From Treponema sp. OMZ 790 (GTDB lineage: Bacteria; Spirochaetota; Spirochaetia; Treponematales; Treponemataceae): a stretch of 64,000 bases of DNA. Of this stretch, positions 17,277 through 25,592 are shown in pieces. Each line of letters opens with the position of its first letter. The stretch's first letter is position 1. The stretch is taken from the NCBI RefSeq assembly GCF_024181285.1, contig NZ_CP051201.1:2418001-2482000 (forward strand), given 5' to 3'. The position numbers were made by a program, and so were the translations under genes. Below the pieces are notes generated by a model. That model saw only the letters and a list, made by a program, of their open reading frames with translations. It did not search any database and had not been told where the DNA came from.

Positions 17277-18194
17277 CTATCTCCACAGGAATTCGGGATA
17301 GTAGCCTTCTTTCACTTTAGTTTCAAGTTCGTTTTTAACGATTTCTCTGTCTTCGGGATAGGTCATTCCGAACCATCTTTCGGTGGTAGTATAAACCTTA
17401 ACCTTTCCTAAGCCCTTTTTCATCATGGCCCCTACACCCTCAGGCAAGAGACATTCGGCCTTTTCGCTTTCTGCATATTTATGGATAAAGTCTTTAAAAT
17501 ACTCGTTCATAAAATCGAAAATTTTAGGAGAGAAGCCGAAGAGGTTCATCGAGACGGTTTCCTTGCCTGAAAACTCAACCTCTTTTCCCTCATGCTCGGA
17601 GATGATTTTTTCGACAGGGCCAACCTTTTTATATGCGATATCCTTATGCTCGGTGATTCCGATAAGATAGCCGTTTCCGACTTGACAAATTCCTCTTGAA
17701 ACGGAACCGGAGCGGCTCAAGGTCTTATCCAAGATATAACCGACCATAGCATGCTCGGTAGAATCATTTGACAAGGTTGAAAGATGGGTCGCTATAGTTT
17801 TATAAGCCGAGCGGCCGTAATAGTCATCGGCATTTATAACCGCAAAGGGCTCATTTATTTTTAACTCCGCAGACAAAATGGCATGAGCCGTACCCCAAGG
17901 TTTTTTCCTGTTGACAGCTCTTTTTATTTGCTCATCAGTCAAAAAACCGTCCATAGATTGGAATACATAATCTGCATTACAGTTGCGCGCAATTCTATTA
18001 AAAAAACGTTCTCTAAAATCGTTTTCGATATCTTCTCTGATTATAAAGACAACCTTGCCGAAGCCGTTATTCATTGCATCGTAAACTGCATAATCCAACA
18101 AAGTTTCGTCATGCCTTCCGACGGCAGCTATCTGTTTGACGCCTCCATACCTGCTGCCCATTCCGGCAGCTAAGACTAAGAGAGTGGGTTTCAT
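17277..18194 (-). CDS. Nucleotidyltransferase (sugar-1-phosphate type)
   Basis: 305 residues from the ATG at 18194, chosen because AGGAGG lies 7 bases upstream; the frame could extend to 18290 but has no ribosome site there. N-terminal LAAGMGSRYGG is the nucleotide-binding loop of NTP transferases, and VINADDYYGR gives the metal-binding Asp. It would transfer a nucleotide to a sugar phosphate or choline phosphate. Substrate not determined; no glycan cluster is beside it. Converges with the DUF2400 gene. Confidence 0.82.
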   Translation of the reverse strand: MKPTLLVLAAGMGSRYGGVKQIAAVGRHDETLLDYAVYDAMNNGFGKVVFIIREDIENDFRERFFNRIARNCNADYVFQSMDGFLTDEQIKRAVNRKKPWGTAHAILSAELKINEPFAVINADDYYGRSAYKTIATHLSTLSNDSTEHAMVGYILDKTLSRSGSVSRGICQVGNGYLIGITEHKDIAYKKVGPVEKIISEHEGKEVEFSGKETVSMNLFGFSPKIFDFMNEYFKDFIHKYAESEKAECLLPEGVGAMMKKGLGKVKVYTTTERWFGMTYPEDREIVKNELETKVKEGYYPEFLWR

Positions 18195-18370
18195 AAATAA
18201 ACCTCCTAAGATTTTAATTTGGCTAAAATCTAACCTAAAGCATAATATCATATTATTGGAATAAATGAAAGGTACTGATATGTAAATCAATTTTTAAATT
18301 TCAATATTAAGTTTAGGTAAAAATCGATTTACATCTCTGTGAGGTTAAATAAAAAAGCATATACATTATC

Positions 18371-18399
18371 TTACAAATCTGCCGAAATTGTGCTATAAT
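18371..18399 (+). promoter_or_regulatory. Sigma-70-type promoter of the Rpn gene
   Basis: TTACAA (18371-18376), 17 bases, TATAAT (18394-18399). The start codon follows 23 bases later with a GAGAGGG ribosome site. Confidence 0.6.
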
Positions 18400-18422
18400 A
18401 TACCCAATGAGAGGGCGTAGTT

Positions 18423-19325
18423 ATGAGTAGTTCAAACCGCAAATACAAAGACTCGGTCTTTGTAGATTTGTTTAGTGAAGACGAAAAGGCAAAAGAAAAT
18501 TTTTTATCGCTTTATAACGCTTTGCATGGAACTTCACTTACGGTTGTAGAACAGCTGAAAAACATCAGACTTGATCAAGTTCTCTATATGACTTTTTATA
18601 ATGATGTGTCTTATCTTGTAGACAATAAAATCATAGTACTTGCAGAACACCAATCAACAATAAACCCTAACATGCCTTTGCGCTGCCTTGAATATATCAG
18701 CCGCCTTTATGAAAAGCTCTTTGAATCAAAAGAAAAATACAGCCGTAAACTCTTACATATTCCAATCCCTGAGTTCTATGTTTTTTACAATGGAGAGGTG
18801 TCTTACCCTTCCGATAAAACACTAAAACTTTCGGAAGCTTTTATAGAAAAAGCAGAAAAACCTAATCTTGAGTTGACCGTTAAGGTGATAAACATAAACC
18901 AACAAAATCGCCATCCGGTACTGGAAAACTGCAAAACGATGTATGAATACACTGTGTTTGTAGAAACGGTGCGGAGATGGAAAAAAGAAGATCCTCAAAA
19001 CGGCTTTCAAAAAGCCGTTGAAGAATGTATACAAAATAATATTTTGCGTGAATATCTAAAGCGCAAGACTAAGGAGGTAATCAATATGTTACTGGCCGAA
19101 TATGATTATGACACCGATATTGCGGTACAAAGAGCAGAAGAACGGGAAACCGCCTTTGCGGAAGGTATTGAACAAGGCATTGAACAAGGTATGGAGCGAG
19201 GCATTGAACAAGGCTCTTACCGGAACAAACTTGAAACGGCAAAGCTGATGAAAGAGGCACATTGTGAAACCGATTTTATTATGCAAATGACAAAACTTAC
19301 TAAAGAAGAAATTGAGGCTTTATAA
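18423..19325 (+). CDS. Rpn family recombination-promoting nuclease / putative transposase
   Basis: 300 residues. The N-terminal PD-(D/E)XK nuclease domain has FVDLFSEDEKAKENFLSLY and NKIIVLAEHQSTINPNMPLR, where the E-x-Q motif and the preceding Asp form the likely active site. The C-terminus has the typical Rpn helical tail with a reiterated E-G-I-E-Q-G unit (residues about 240-262) and ends in KEEIEAL. Rpn proteins are widespread in host-associated bacteria, expand rapidly and cut DNA in vitro; their role is unsettled. A broken copy of the same tail lies just downstream. Confidence 0.85.
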   Translation: MSSSNRKYKDSVFVDLFSEDEKAKENFLSLYNALHGTSLTVVEQLKNIRLDQVLYMTFYNDVSYLVDNKIIVLAEHQSTINPNMPLRCLEYISRLYEKLFESKEKYSRKLLHIPIPEFYVFYNGEVSYPSDKTLKLSEAFIEKAEKPNLELTVKVININQQNRHPVLENCKTMYEYTVFVETVRRWKKEDPQNGFQKAVEECIQNNILREYLKRKTKEVINMLLAEYDYDTDIAVQRAEERETAFAEGIEQGIEQGMERGIEQGSYRNKLETAKLMKEAHCETDFIMQMTKLTKEEIEAL

Positions 19326-19332
19326 AAGTAAT

Positions 19333-19467
19333 ATGTTAGTAGCAGAATATGATATCGAAAATATTGCTTAAGCGGCAGGTTTAAGCATTGAAGAAGTGAA
19401 AGCATTAATAAGAAAGCCTTTGCCGCTGTTTACGCTGAAGGATACCTTGTACTTGGATATAGCGTAG
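19333..19467 (+). pseudogene. Fragment of a second Rpn-type gene
   Basis: MLVAEYDIENIA, a TAA at 19369, then AAGLSIEEVKALIRK in the same frame, ending at the TAG at 19465. It parallels MLLAEYDYDTDIA and KEEIEAL of the intact Rpn gene, and is the C-terminal part of a paralogue carrying an internal stop and lacking the nuclease domain. It begins 8 bases after the intact gene and marks an old duplication or recombination. Confidence 0.6.
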
Positions 19468-19488
19468 ACTGGGTACTACGACCGACGA

Positions 19489-19534
19489 AGGTTATGCTCT
19501 ACGGCAGGCGTAGGTTATGCTCTACGGCGGCCGT
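19489..19534. repeat. Two 23-bp direct repeats
   Basis: AGGTTATGCTCTACGGC begins each of two adjacent 23-bp units (19489-19511, 19512-19534), differing only near the end. A degenerate neighbour with the same GCGAAGG/GCGTAGG motif follows up to about 19565. It lies in the non-coding stretch between the Rpn fragment and the HU-like gene. Confidence 0.6.
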
Positions 19535-19579
19535 AGGTTCCGTGTTTTGACCGGCGAAGGCTGTGCGGTTTGTCAAAGC

Positions 19580-20287
19580 TTATGTGCGGGTAAGCGGTTT
19601 ATCGAATCTGCCCGTTTTAAGGCTTTTGCTTTTTTGCGACGAACCGATTATCTTTGTGCGCACTTCGATGTACCAATTGCCGGCTTTTAAGTCCGCAGGG
19701 ATTATTGCCATAAGGCGGGCGGGCTTGTTTTCGGCGATGACGGCAGCCCTTACTTCGGCCCCCGCTTCGGGTACAAAGAAGATGCCTTGGGATGCGTCTT
19801 TGGGGTCGAACTTTAACCTTGCGCCTACCAGCTGCACAACGCCGCCTGCGCTCAGAAGCTCGTTCACCTTGCCCGATACGATGTCGGTAACTTCGGTAAT
19901 GTAGGGGTTGGTGTCGGTACTTTGCGTCTTTTCGCATTTGATTTTTGTAAGCGCATTTTTAAGCAGGATGCCGGGCGTCAGGTTGAGTTTGATGCTGTGG
20001 CGCTTTTTGTCGAAGCTGTCCGCCGCCCCGATAAAGGTACCGGTAATGCTCAATGCCGTGTTCATAAGGGGCGTGTTTACCGCAGAGCCGTCTTCAATCA
20101 GGGCGGAAACCACTTCGCCGTACACTTGCAGCACCGCCTTTGTGTCCGCTTTGGTCAGGGTTGAACCTTTTTGCATCATAAGGTCAATGATTTCGTCTAA
20201 AGAAAACGAGCGCACATCGGCAGCCTGCGCCATGTAGTCGTTTTCGTCCGGTGTGAGTAAGTTTTCACGTAAACAGTATTTTAACAT
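19580..20287 (-). CDS. HU-like DNA-binding domain / DUF4469 protein
   Basis: 235 residues from the ATG at 20287, which has GGAGGAA 6 bases upstream; the frame runs further up to 20452 through a palindrome-rich non-coding region and is not used. The N-terminal part (MLKYCLRENLLTPDENDYMA ... FSLDEIIDLMMQKGSTLTKAD) is an HU/IHF-like domain. The C-terminal part (VQLVGARLKFDPKDASQGIFF ... LKAGNWYIEVRTK) is the DUF4469 Ig-like fold. The family is found in Bacteroidetes and treponemes, with unknown function. GC content is clearly higher than in the flanking genes. Confidence 0.75.
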   Translation of the reverse strand: MLKYCLRENLLTPDENDYMAQAADVRSFSLDEIIDLMMQKGSTLTKADTKAVLQVYGEVVSALIEDGSAVNTPLMNTALSITGTFIGAADSFDKKRHSIKLNLTPGILLKNALTKIKCEKTQSTDTNPYITEVTDIVSGKVNELLSAGGVVQLVGARLKFDPKDASQGIFFVPEAGAEVRAAVIAENKPARLMAIIPADLKAGNWYIEVRTKIIGSSQKSKSLKTGRFDKPLTRT

Positions 20288-20305
20288 TTGTTCCTCCAAA
20301 ACATT

Positions 20306-20594
20306 AGGGGGAGAGAGCACCCCGTTCAGGGCAGGGTTCTCTCTCCCCCTAGAACCCCCTCTCTCTCCCGCACTGCCAAAGGGCTCTGCCCTTTGGAATC
20401 CCGAACATACAGCTAAAATTGTATGTTCAATGCTACCTTTAAGTGTGAGCACATTTTCAAATGTGCGAACTTAAAGCCGGTTATCCGCGATGTTTTGACG
20501 GGCATAATGCCGCATATAAAACATCTTGTTTCAAGTCCCGAACAGGACGTTCGGCAAAGCCGTTAGTAATCGGTTTCGGGCTTGCCCGAAACCG
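20306..20594. repeat. Cluster of inverted repeats in a non-coding stretch
   Basis: At least five stems fill this gap: 20306-20317/20339-20350 (12 bp, AGGGGGAGAGAG), 20376-20384/20388-20396 (9 bp, 3-base loop), a GAACATAC/GTATGTTC pair around 20402-20428, CCGAAC/GTTCGG (20538-20554), and 20571-20581/20584-20594 (11 bp). A GCACATTTTCAAATGTGC hairpin (about 20449-20466) is also present. None is in a plausible gene. The GC-rich composition differs from typical spacers here. Confidence 0.7.
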
Positions 20595-20597
20595 GGA

Positions 20598-20628
20598 TTC
20601 AAAACCGAGCAGGAGGCTCGGTTTTGAA
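20598..20628 (-). terminator. Terminator-like hairpin after the lipoprotein gene
   Basis: TTCAAAACCGAGC (20598-20610) pairs perfectly with GCTCGGTTTTGAA (20616-20628) around a 5-base loop, starting 5 bases past the stop of the minus-strand lipoprotein gene. The T-run after it is short, so termination efficiency is uncertain. Confidence 0.6.
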
Positions 20629-20632
20629 ACAA

Positions 20633-22186
20633 TTAACTTTCCTCGTCTATTTTGCCTGCGTCTACGCCTGAGGCGGTGAGCAGGGCTTTTATCCTCGAGC
20701 CGGTTTTAACTTTAAACCTGCCGTCTGTATAGTTAAAGGCGTCGGTGCCGATTGCCGTAAGGGGCGGGTTGCTGCATAAACGGAAATCAAAGTTTTCTAC
20801 TTCGAGGCAGGATTTAAACGCATCTTTCCCCAGCGAGGTAAGTTTTGCAGGAAATTTTATGCTTCCCGATATTTTATAGCAGCTTGTAAACACAAGGTCG
20901 CCTATTGTAAGCGGCTGTGTGCACTTGGAAAAATCGAGAGCAGTTAGTTTATCGCAGTCCTTAAAAGCCCCTTTATCAATTAGGCTAAGGTTTTCGGGGA
21001 ATTCGAGCCTTCCTTCAAGGTTGTTACAGTTCCAAAAAACAAACTCTCCAATATGCGTAAGGCTTTCGGGAAGGTGTACTTCCGTTATGCCGGTACACTC
21101 CATAAAAGCGTAGTCGGCAATTTCGGTAATGTGCGCGGGTACGCGCAATATACCTCGGGGTTTTTCGCCCGTATAGCCTTTAAGTATGGTGCCTTCGATG
21201 TCCAATTTTGAAAGCGGTATGGAGTCTGCCGGCTTAAAGCTCACCTTTACCGTAAGGGGGGCGCTTACCGTTACGGTTGCAAGGGGATTTTCAGGGGTGC
21301 CGGTACCCGCTTCAAAGCTGCCGCCTTCGATTGTCCAGCTGCCGGTCATGAAGCCCGGAGCGGGCTCTGCGGTAAAGTAAACTTTTTTTCCTTTTGCTAT
21401 TTCGGTACCCGTTGTAATCGGCTGTGCGTTAGGGCCTAATGCCGTAAGGGTACCGTTCCCGCCTTCTGTGCCGAAATTTACGGTGTAGTTGGGAACATCC
21501 AATTCAAAGGCAACCGTTACCGTTACATCGGAGGTAATTGGCTCCGAATAAGTGTTTCCTGCAATGGGCAGGTAGCTGCCGTTACGGCTCCAGCCTGTTA
21601 TTCTGTAGCCTTCTGCGGGTGTTGCGGTAAAGGTTACGGTTTTGCCTTTTTCCACTTGGGCGCCGCTGTTTATTGCCGCGCCGTCTACCTTTGCCGTAAG
21701 GGTTCCGTTTGCACCGTCCACTCCGAAGGTTACGGCGTATTTGGGCAGGGGTACAGCGTTACTTTCAAAGCTCACCTTTACCGCTGCCGCCTTGCTGACG
21801 GTAAGCGAGTAGGTACTGTTGGTTCCGTTTACCGCCGTCCCGTCAAGCGTCCAGCCCTTTACTCTGTAGCCCGCTGCGGGTGTTGCGGTAAAGGTTACTG
21901 TTTTGCCTTTTTCCACTTGGGCGCCGCTGCTTATTGCCGTGCCGTCTACCTTTGCCGTAAGGGTTCCGTTTGCACCGTCCACTCCGAAGTTTACGGTGTA
22001 TTTGGATTGCGAGGTGCTGCTACCCCCGCCCGTGTTACCGCCGGAACTTGTTCCGCCGCCTCCTGCGGCGTTGGGGCAGGCGGTAAAGAGCGCCATAATC
22101 ACGAGCGATGCGGCAAGTGTGAGTACTGCCGCCCAATGTGTGAAGCGCTGTGCGCTTCCGATTTTGTTTGTGTTTGAGTTTTTCAT
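20633..22186 (-). CDS. Lipoprotein with InlB-type repeats and BspA-like leucine-rich repeats
   Basis: 517 residues. A hydrophobic signal ends in a lipobox (ALFTAC, Cys about residue 36) followed by a Gly/Ser-rich linker. Three divergent InlB B-repeat-like units follow; the first two, each starting YTVNFGVDGANGTLTAKVDG or a close variant, are almost identical at DNA level too. From about residue 340 are BspA-type LRR_5 repeats (GILRVPAHITEIADYAFMEC, ITEVHLPESLTHIGEF). An outer-membrane or surface adhesin role is likely. GC-rich with Gly, Ala and Thr codons unlike the AT-rich neighbours, suggesting horizontal origin. Good AGGAGG site before the ATG. Confidence 0.85.
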   Translation of the reverse strand: MKNSNTNKIGSAQRFTHWAAVLTLAASLVIMALFTACPNAAGGGGTSSGGNTGGGSSTSQSKYTVNFGVDGANGTLTAKVDGTAISSGAQVEKGKTVTFTATPAAGYRVKGWTLDGTAVNGTNSTYSLTVSKAAAVKVSFESNAVPLPKYAVTFGVDGANGTLTAKVDGAAINSGAQVEKGKTVTFTATPAEGYRITGWSRNGSYLPIAGNTYSEPITSDVTVTVAFELDVPNYTVNFGTEGGNGTLTALGPNAQPITTGTEIAKGKKVYFTAEPAPGFMTGSWTIEGGSFEAGTGTPENPLATVTVSAPLTVKVSFKPADSIPLSKLDIEGTILKGYTGEKPRGILRVPAHITEIADYAFMECTGITEVHLPESLTHIGEFVFWNCNNLEGRLEFPENLSLIDKGAFKDCDKLTALDFSKCTQPLTIGDLVFTSCYKISGSIKFPAKLTSLGKDAFKSCLEVENFDFRLCSNPPLTAIGTDAFNYTDGRFKVKTGSRIKALLTASGVDAGKIDEES

Positions 22187-22209
22187 ATCAAACCTCCTTA
22201 TAATTGTGT

Positions 22210-22318
22210 AATTTAACCGCTAAGGGAGCAAAGATATTTGAGGGAGATGTTGTAAGGTATTTTTTAATTATCCTTTGCGAAGTTGAGCGAAGCTCAACGC
22301 TTGGCGGTCTTTGCGGTT
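22210..22318 (-). repeat. Dispersed palindromic element, degenerate inverted copy
   Basis: AATTTAACCGC ... GCAAAGATATTTGAGGGAGATG ... CTTTGCGGTT is the reverse-complement orientation of the 100-bp element at 25461 and 25989, with many differences and an additional 7-bp stem (GTTGAGC/GCTCAAC). It lies upstream of the lipoprotein gene. Confidence 0.6.
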
Positions 22319-22366
22319 CTTTAAACGGTGTGAGAAGATTGTGCTGTGTGTGCGGTTTATTTAAAA

Positions 22367-22447
22367 GAGTGCTGAGTGCTGAGTGCTGAGTGCTGAGTGC
22401 TGAGTGCTGAGTGCTGAGTGCTGAGTGCTGAGTGCTGAGTGCTGAGT
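22367..22447. repeat. Heptanucleotide tandem repeat, 11.6 copies
   Basis: GAGTGCT repeats 11 times without error plus GAGT. It lies in the 557-base non-coding gap between the divergent lipoprotein gene (start 22186) and fabH (start 22744). Nothing else in the gap looks like a gene: the rest holds the degenerate element at 22210-22318 and the fabH promoter. A 7-bp unit is not a multiple of 3, so copy changes would shift promoter spacing, or the frame of any ORF read across it. Confidence 0.95.
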
Positions 22448-22682
22448 AATTATGGGGGCGCGTTCGGCTTTGTCAAGTAGTTTTGCCGACTTTTCCAAAC
22501 TTTTTTGAGAACCCTTTATTATACTGTTTAAGCGGTTTATTTTGCCGTTCATACTATACATTATAACCCAAGTTTTTGAGAATAACAACTTTTTGGGAAA
22601 GTTTTTGTAACTGCTATCTCTGTTTTTACCTGTCATTATTATTCATCATATATCGCTTTCTCGCAGATTTCAAGCTTAACAG

Positions 22683-22712
22683 TTGACATTACTACCAAAA
22701 AAATACTAAAAT
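22683..22712 (+). promoter_or_regulatory. Promoter of the fabH operon
   Basis: A perfect TTGACA (22683-22688), 18 bases, then TAAAAT (22707-22712), 31 bases before the fabH ATG. The ribosome site is weak (GCGAGAAA). This probably drives fabH-fabD-fabG. Confidence 0.65.
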
Positions 22713-22743
22713 ACTTTTCATAAAACTATAAAGCGAGAAAACT

Positions 22744-23679
22744 ATGGCTATTATAATAAAAACAACGGGGAAGGCTGTCCCCCAAAAAATAATGAACAAC
22801 AACGATTTTCCCGCTTCTCTGGATACTTCGGATGAATGGATCAGAAGCCACACAGGGATAGGAAGCCGCTATATAGCTTCCGAACAAGACACAAGCGCAT
22901 CCTTAGGAGCTGCGGCCTGTAAGCAGGTATTGGCAAATGCCGATTTAAATCCTCAGGATATAGACTTAATCGTCTGCGCGACCGCTACGGCGGAATATCA
23001 AGGCTTTCCCTCAAATGCCTGTCTTATTCAAAAAGATTTAGGCGCAAAAAATGCGGCCTGTTTTGACCTGTCGGCAGCCTGTTCGGGCTTTTTATATTCC
23101 ATAGATACGGCGGCAGCCCTCATGGAACGCCATAGCCGGCGTTACGCCCTTGTATGCGGCACCGAAGTTTTAAGCAAAATAGTCGATTGGCAAGACCGTT
23201 CTACCTGCGTCCTATTCGGAGACGGAGCCGGAGCAGTTCTCCTCGAAAACACCTTCGATAACTCAAAAAGAGGCATAGGCTCGGTCATTTTAGGTTCAGA
23301 CGGAACAGGATATGACGCTCTTTATATGGGAGACTATCTAAAAATGAACGGAAGAACAGTTTACAATTTTGCCGTCGGGGTTATCACCGAAACCGTAAAA
23401 AGCCTTCTTCAAAAAGAAAATATCAATATGGAAGATGTAGACTTGGTTGTATGCCACCAAGCCAATGAGCGTATTTTGGAAGCCGCCGCAAAAAGACTCC
23501 GCACCGACATGAGTAAATTCGTATGCAATATGGAAAACTACGGAAACACTTCTGCCGCTTCCATTCCGATAACCCTTGATGATTTAAGGCTTCAAGGAAA
23601 GTTAAAGGACGGAATGACAATTATTACGGCGGGCTTCGGTGCAGGGCTCACCTGGGGCGGTGCTGTTATCAGGTTTTAA
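22744..23679 (+). CDS. fabH: 3-oxoacyl-ACP synthase III (KAS III)
   Basis: 311 residues. Condenses acetyl-CoA with malonyl-ACP to begin fatty acid synthesis. The Cys-His-Asn triad is visible: Cys in DLSAACSGFLYS, His in VVCHQANERIL and Asn in NYGNTSAASIP. Normal length. First gene of fabH-fabD-fabG. Confidence 0.96.
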   Translation: MAIIIKTTGKAVPQKIMNNNDFPASLDTSDEWIRSHTGIGSRYIASEQDTSASLGAAACKQVLANADLNPQDIDLIVCATATAEYQGFPSNACLIQKDLGAKNAACFDLSAACSGFLYSIDTAAALMERHSRRYALVCGTEVLSKIVDWQDRSTCVLFGDGAGAVLLENTFDNSKRGIGSVILGSDGTGYDALYMGDYLKMNGRTVYNFAVGVITETVKSLLQKENINMEDVDLVVCHQANERILEAAAKRLRTDMSKFVCNMENYGNTSAASIPITLDDLRLQGKLKDGMTIITAGFGAGLTWGGAVIRF

Positions 23680-23708
23680 TTGATTTTATACATAAAGGAA
23701 GGATGATG

Positions 23709-24683
23709 ATGAAAAACATATTTTTATTTTCAGGGCAGGGAGCCCAGTTTAAGGGAATGGCTCAGGATATCGTTGAAAAATACGGAGCAGCAAGGGACAT
23801 AATCAAAAATATCGGCGATATAACCGGAGAAGATATCGACGCTCTTTTGCGAAACACCGAAAACGAGGTTTTATCAAGAAGCGACAAGAGCCAGCTTGCA
23901 ATAATTGCAGTTGAAACGGCCATTCTTGCCGTTTTAAAAGAGAAGGGCATTACCCCCTCAGCCGTTGCAGGTTTCAGTCTGGGAGAGTTTTCGGCCCTCT
24001 ATGCTTCAGGCATTTTGAGCTTTGAAGACATGATACGCATTGTCCAAAAACGAGGGGCTATTATGCAAGCCGCCTGCGACAAGATTGCAGCTAGAGCAAG
24101 CGAGGGTTCGGGCGCCCTCGGAATGTCGGCCATTTTAAAGCTTGATCCGGAAAAGGTAATAGAGCTTTTAAAACCTCATTCAGACCCCAAAACCGGAATA
24201 GTATTTGCCGCAAACATGAATAGTCCCGTCCAAACCGTAATTTCGGGAACGGCGGAAGGCCTCACCCTTGCAGAAGAACTTTGTAAAGAAGCCGGAGCAA
24301 AAAGATGTGTCCGCCTTGCAGTTGCAGGCCCCTTCCACTCCCCTCTTATGGAAGAAGCGGCAAAGGAATTTGAAGAGGTCTTAAAAGGATTTAACTTTAA
24401 GAACCCCGAAATCTCCGTCTTCTCAAACGTTACGGGTAAAAAAGTAAAATCGGGAGAAGAAGCAAAGGCAAATGCAGTCCTTCACCTTACCCACCCCGTC
24501 CTCTGGACAAGCGAAGAAAAAGAGATAGCTTCTTTATGTGAGGACTTAAAACCCTGCCGCCTCTTGGAAATAGGCCCCGGAAACACCTTGTGCAATCTTT
24601 GGAGAGACAGCGGCTTTGCCTCGGATGAACTAACCTGTTCTCCGACAGGAACTTTGGAACAGCTAAATAAAATTATAGAATAG
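23709..24683 (+). CDS. fabD: Malonyl-CoA:ACP transacylase
   Basis: Moves malonyl from CoA to acyl carrier protein. 324 residues from the third of three consecutive ATGs (23703, 23706, 23709); the third gives the best spacing from AAGGAAGG. The catalytic Ser is in GFSLGEFSALYA and the His in AGPFHSPLMEEA. FLFSGQGAQFKGMA at the N-terminus is standard. Between fabH and fabG with short spacers. Confidence 0.95.
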   Translation: MKNIFLFSGQGAQFKGMAQDIVEKYGAARDIIKNIGDITGEDIDALLRNTENEVLSRSDKSQLAIIAVETAILAVLKEKGITPSAVAGFSLGEFSALYASGILSFEDMIRIVQKRGAIMQAACDKIAARASEGSGALGMSAILKLDPEKVIELLKPHSDPKTGIVFAANMNSPVQTVISGTAEGLTLAEELCKEAGAKRCVRLAVAGPFHSPLMEEAAKEFEEVLKGFNFKNPEISVFSNVTGKKVKSGEEAKANAVLHLTHPVLWTSEEKEIASLCEDLKPCRLLEIGPGNTLCNLWRDSGFASDELTCSPTGTLEQLNKIIE

Positions 24684-24696
24684 GAAAGGTATAAAT

Positions 24697-25443
24697 ATGA
24701 TGTTATTAAAAGGAAAAAAGGCATTGGTAACAGGCTCTTCGAGAGGAATCGGAAAAGAGGTTGTTAGAAGATTTATTGAAGAAGGCGCAGAAGTATGGGG
24801 CCTTTGTACAAAGCCCTCAGCAACAAAATCAGAAATGGAAGCCTTTGCAAAAGAAAAGGGCTCGGTATTTCACGAAATATATGCCGACTGCGGCAATGCG
24901 GAAGGCCTTACCGAAACGGTAAAAAAAGCTCTCAAAGAATCGGGAGGCTTTGATGTTCTTGTAAACAATGCAGGAATCACAAGGGACGGCCTTTCATTTA
25001 GAATGAAGCTTTCAGACTGGGAAGATGTTTTGCGCGTAAACTTAACAGGAGTTTTTATCGCCTCGCAAATTGTTTCCTCCGATATGATTAGAAAAAGAGC
25101 CGGCTCAATCATCAATATGACGAGCATAGTCGGTCTCCACGGTCAGGGCGGACAGGTCAACTATTCCGCAAGCAAGGCAGGTCTTATCGGCTTCACAAAG
25201 AGCCTTGCAAAGGAAACGGCAGGCAGGGGCGTACGCGTAAACGCCATAGCTCCCGGCTACATTGAAACCGACATGACCGCCGCCGTAAACGAAGAAATGC
25301 GCAAGGCTTGGGTCGAAGGCATCCCCTTAAAAAGAGCCGGGCAACCCATAGACATAGCAAACGCCGCAGTCTTTTTAGCTTCGGACTTATCGCTTTACAT
25401 AACCGCCCAAGTCCTAGGCGTCGACGGCGGATTGGGCGCGTAA
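24697..25443 (+). CDS. fabG: 3-oxoacyl-ACP reductase
   Basis: 248 residues, short-chain dehydrogenase. NADPH-binding TGSSRGIG near the N-terminus, NNAG motif (LVNNAGITRDG), active site Ser/Tyr/Lys with YSASKAGLIGF, and a VDGGLGA end. Reduces beta-ketoacyl-ACP. The last gene of the fabHDG block; the following 100-bp repeat begins 17 bases after its stop. Confidence 0.95.
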   Translation: MMLLKGKKALVTGSSRGIGKEVVRRFIEEGAEVWGLCTKPSATKSEMEAFAKEKGSVFHEIYADCGNAEGLTETVKKALKESGGFDVLVNNAGITRDGLSFRMKLSDWEDVLRVNLTGVFIASQIVSSDMIRKRAGSIINMTSIVGLHGQGGQVNYSASKAGLIGFTKSLAKETAGRGVRVNAIAPGYIETDMTAAVNEEMRKAWVEGIPLKRAGQPIDIANAAVFLASDLSLYITAQVLGVDGGLGA

Positions 25444-25460
25444 GCTGCAATAAAAAAACA

Positions 25461-25560
25461 AAACCGCCAAGAGCGCAAAGAGCGCAAAGAAATTTAAGGA
25501 AAGAGAAACGTCATCTCCCTTAAAAATTCTTTGCGTCCTTCGCGGCCTTTGCGGTTAAAT
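25461..25560 (+). repeat. Dispersed 100-bp palindromic element, left copy
   Basis: Begins AAACCGCCAAGAGCGCAAAG and ends CTTTGCGGTTAAAT. The two ends form an imperfect 30-bp inverted repeat (about 6 mismatches), with the inner AATTTAAGG.../CCCTTAAAAATT pairing too. The right copy (25989-26088) is the same length and in the same orientation; the two flank the GxxExxY gene. Confidence 0.8.
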
Positions 25561-25592
25561 TAAAAAGAATATTTGTAGAGAAGTTGAGAAAT

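Noticed and set aside
21656..22211. Plus-strand ORFs of 173 and 102 residues opposite the lipoprotein gene
   Set aside because: They arise from the GC-rich repeats of the lipoprotein read on the other strand; no ribosome site or known family.
22361..22636. 91-residue minus-strand ORF containing repeated QHSALST
   Set aside because: It only reads through the heptanucleotide repeat; no ribosome site and no family.
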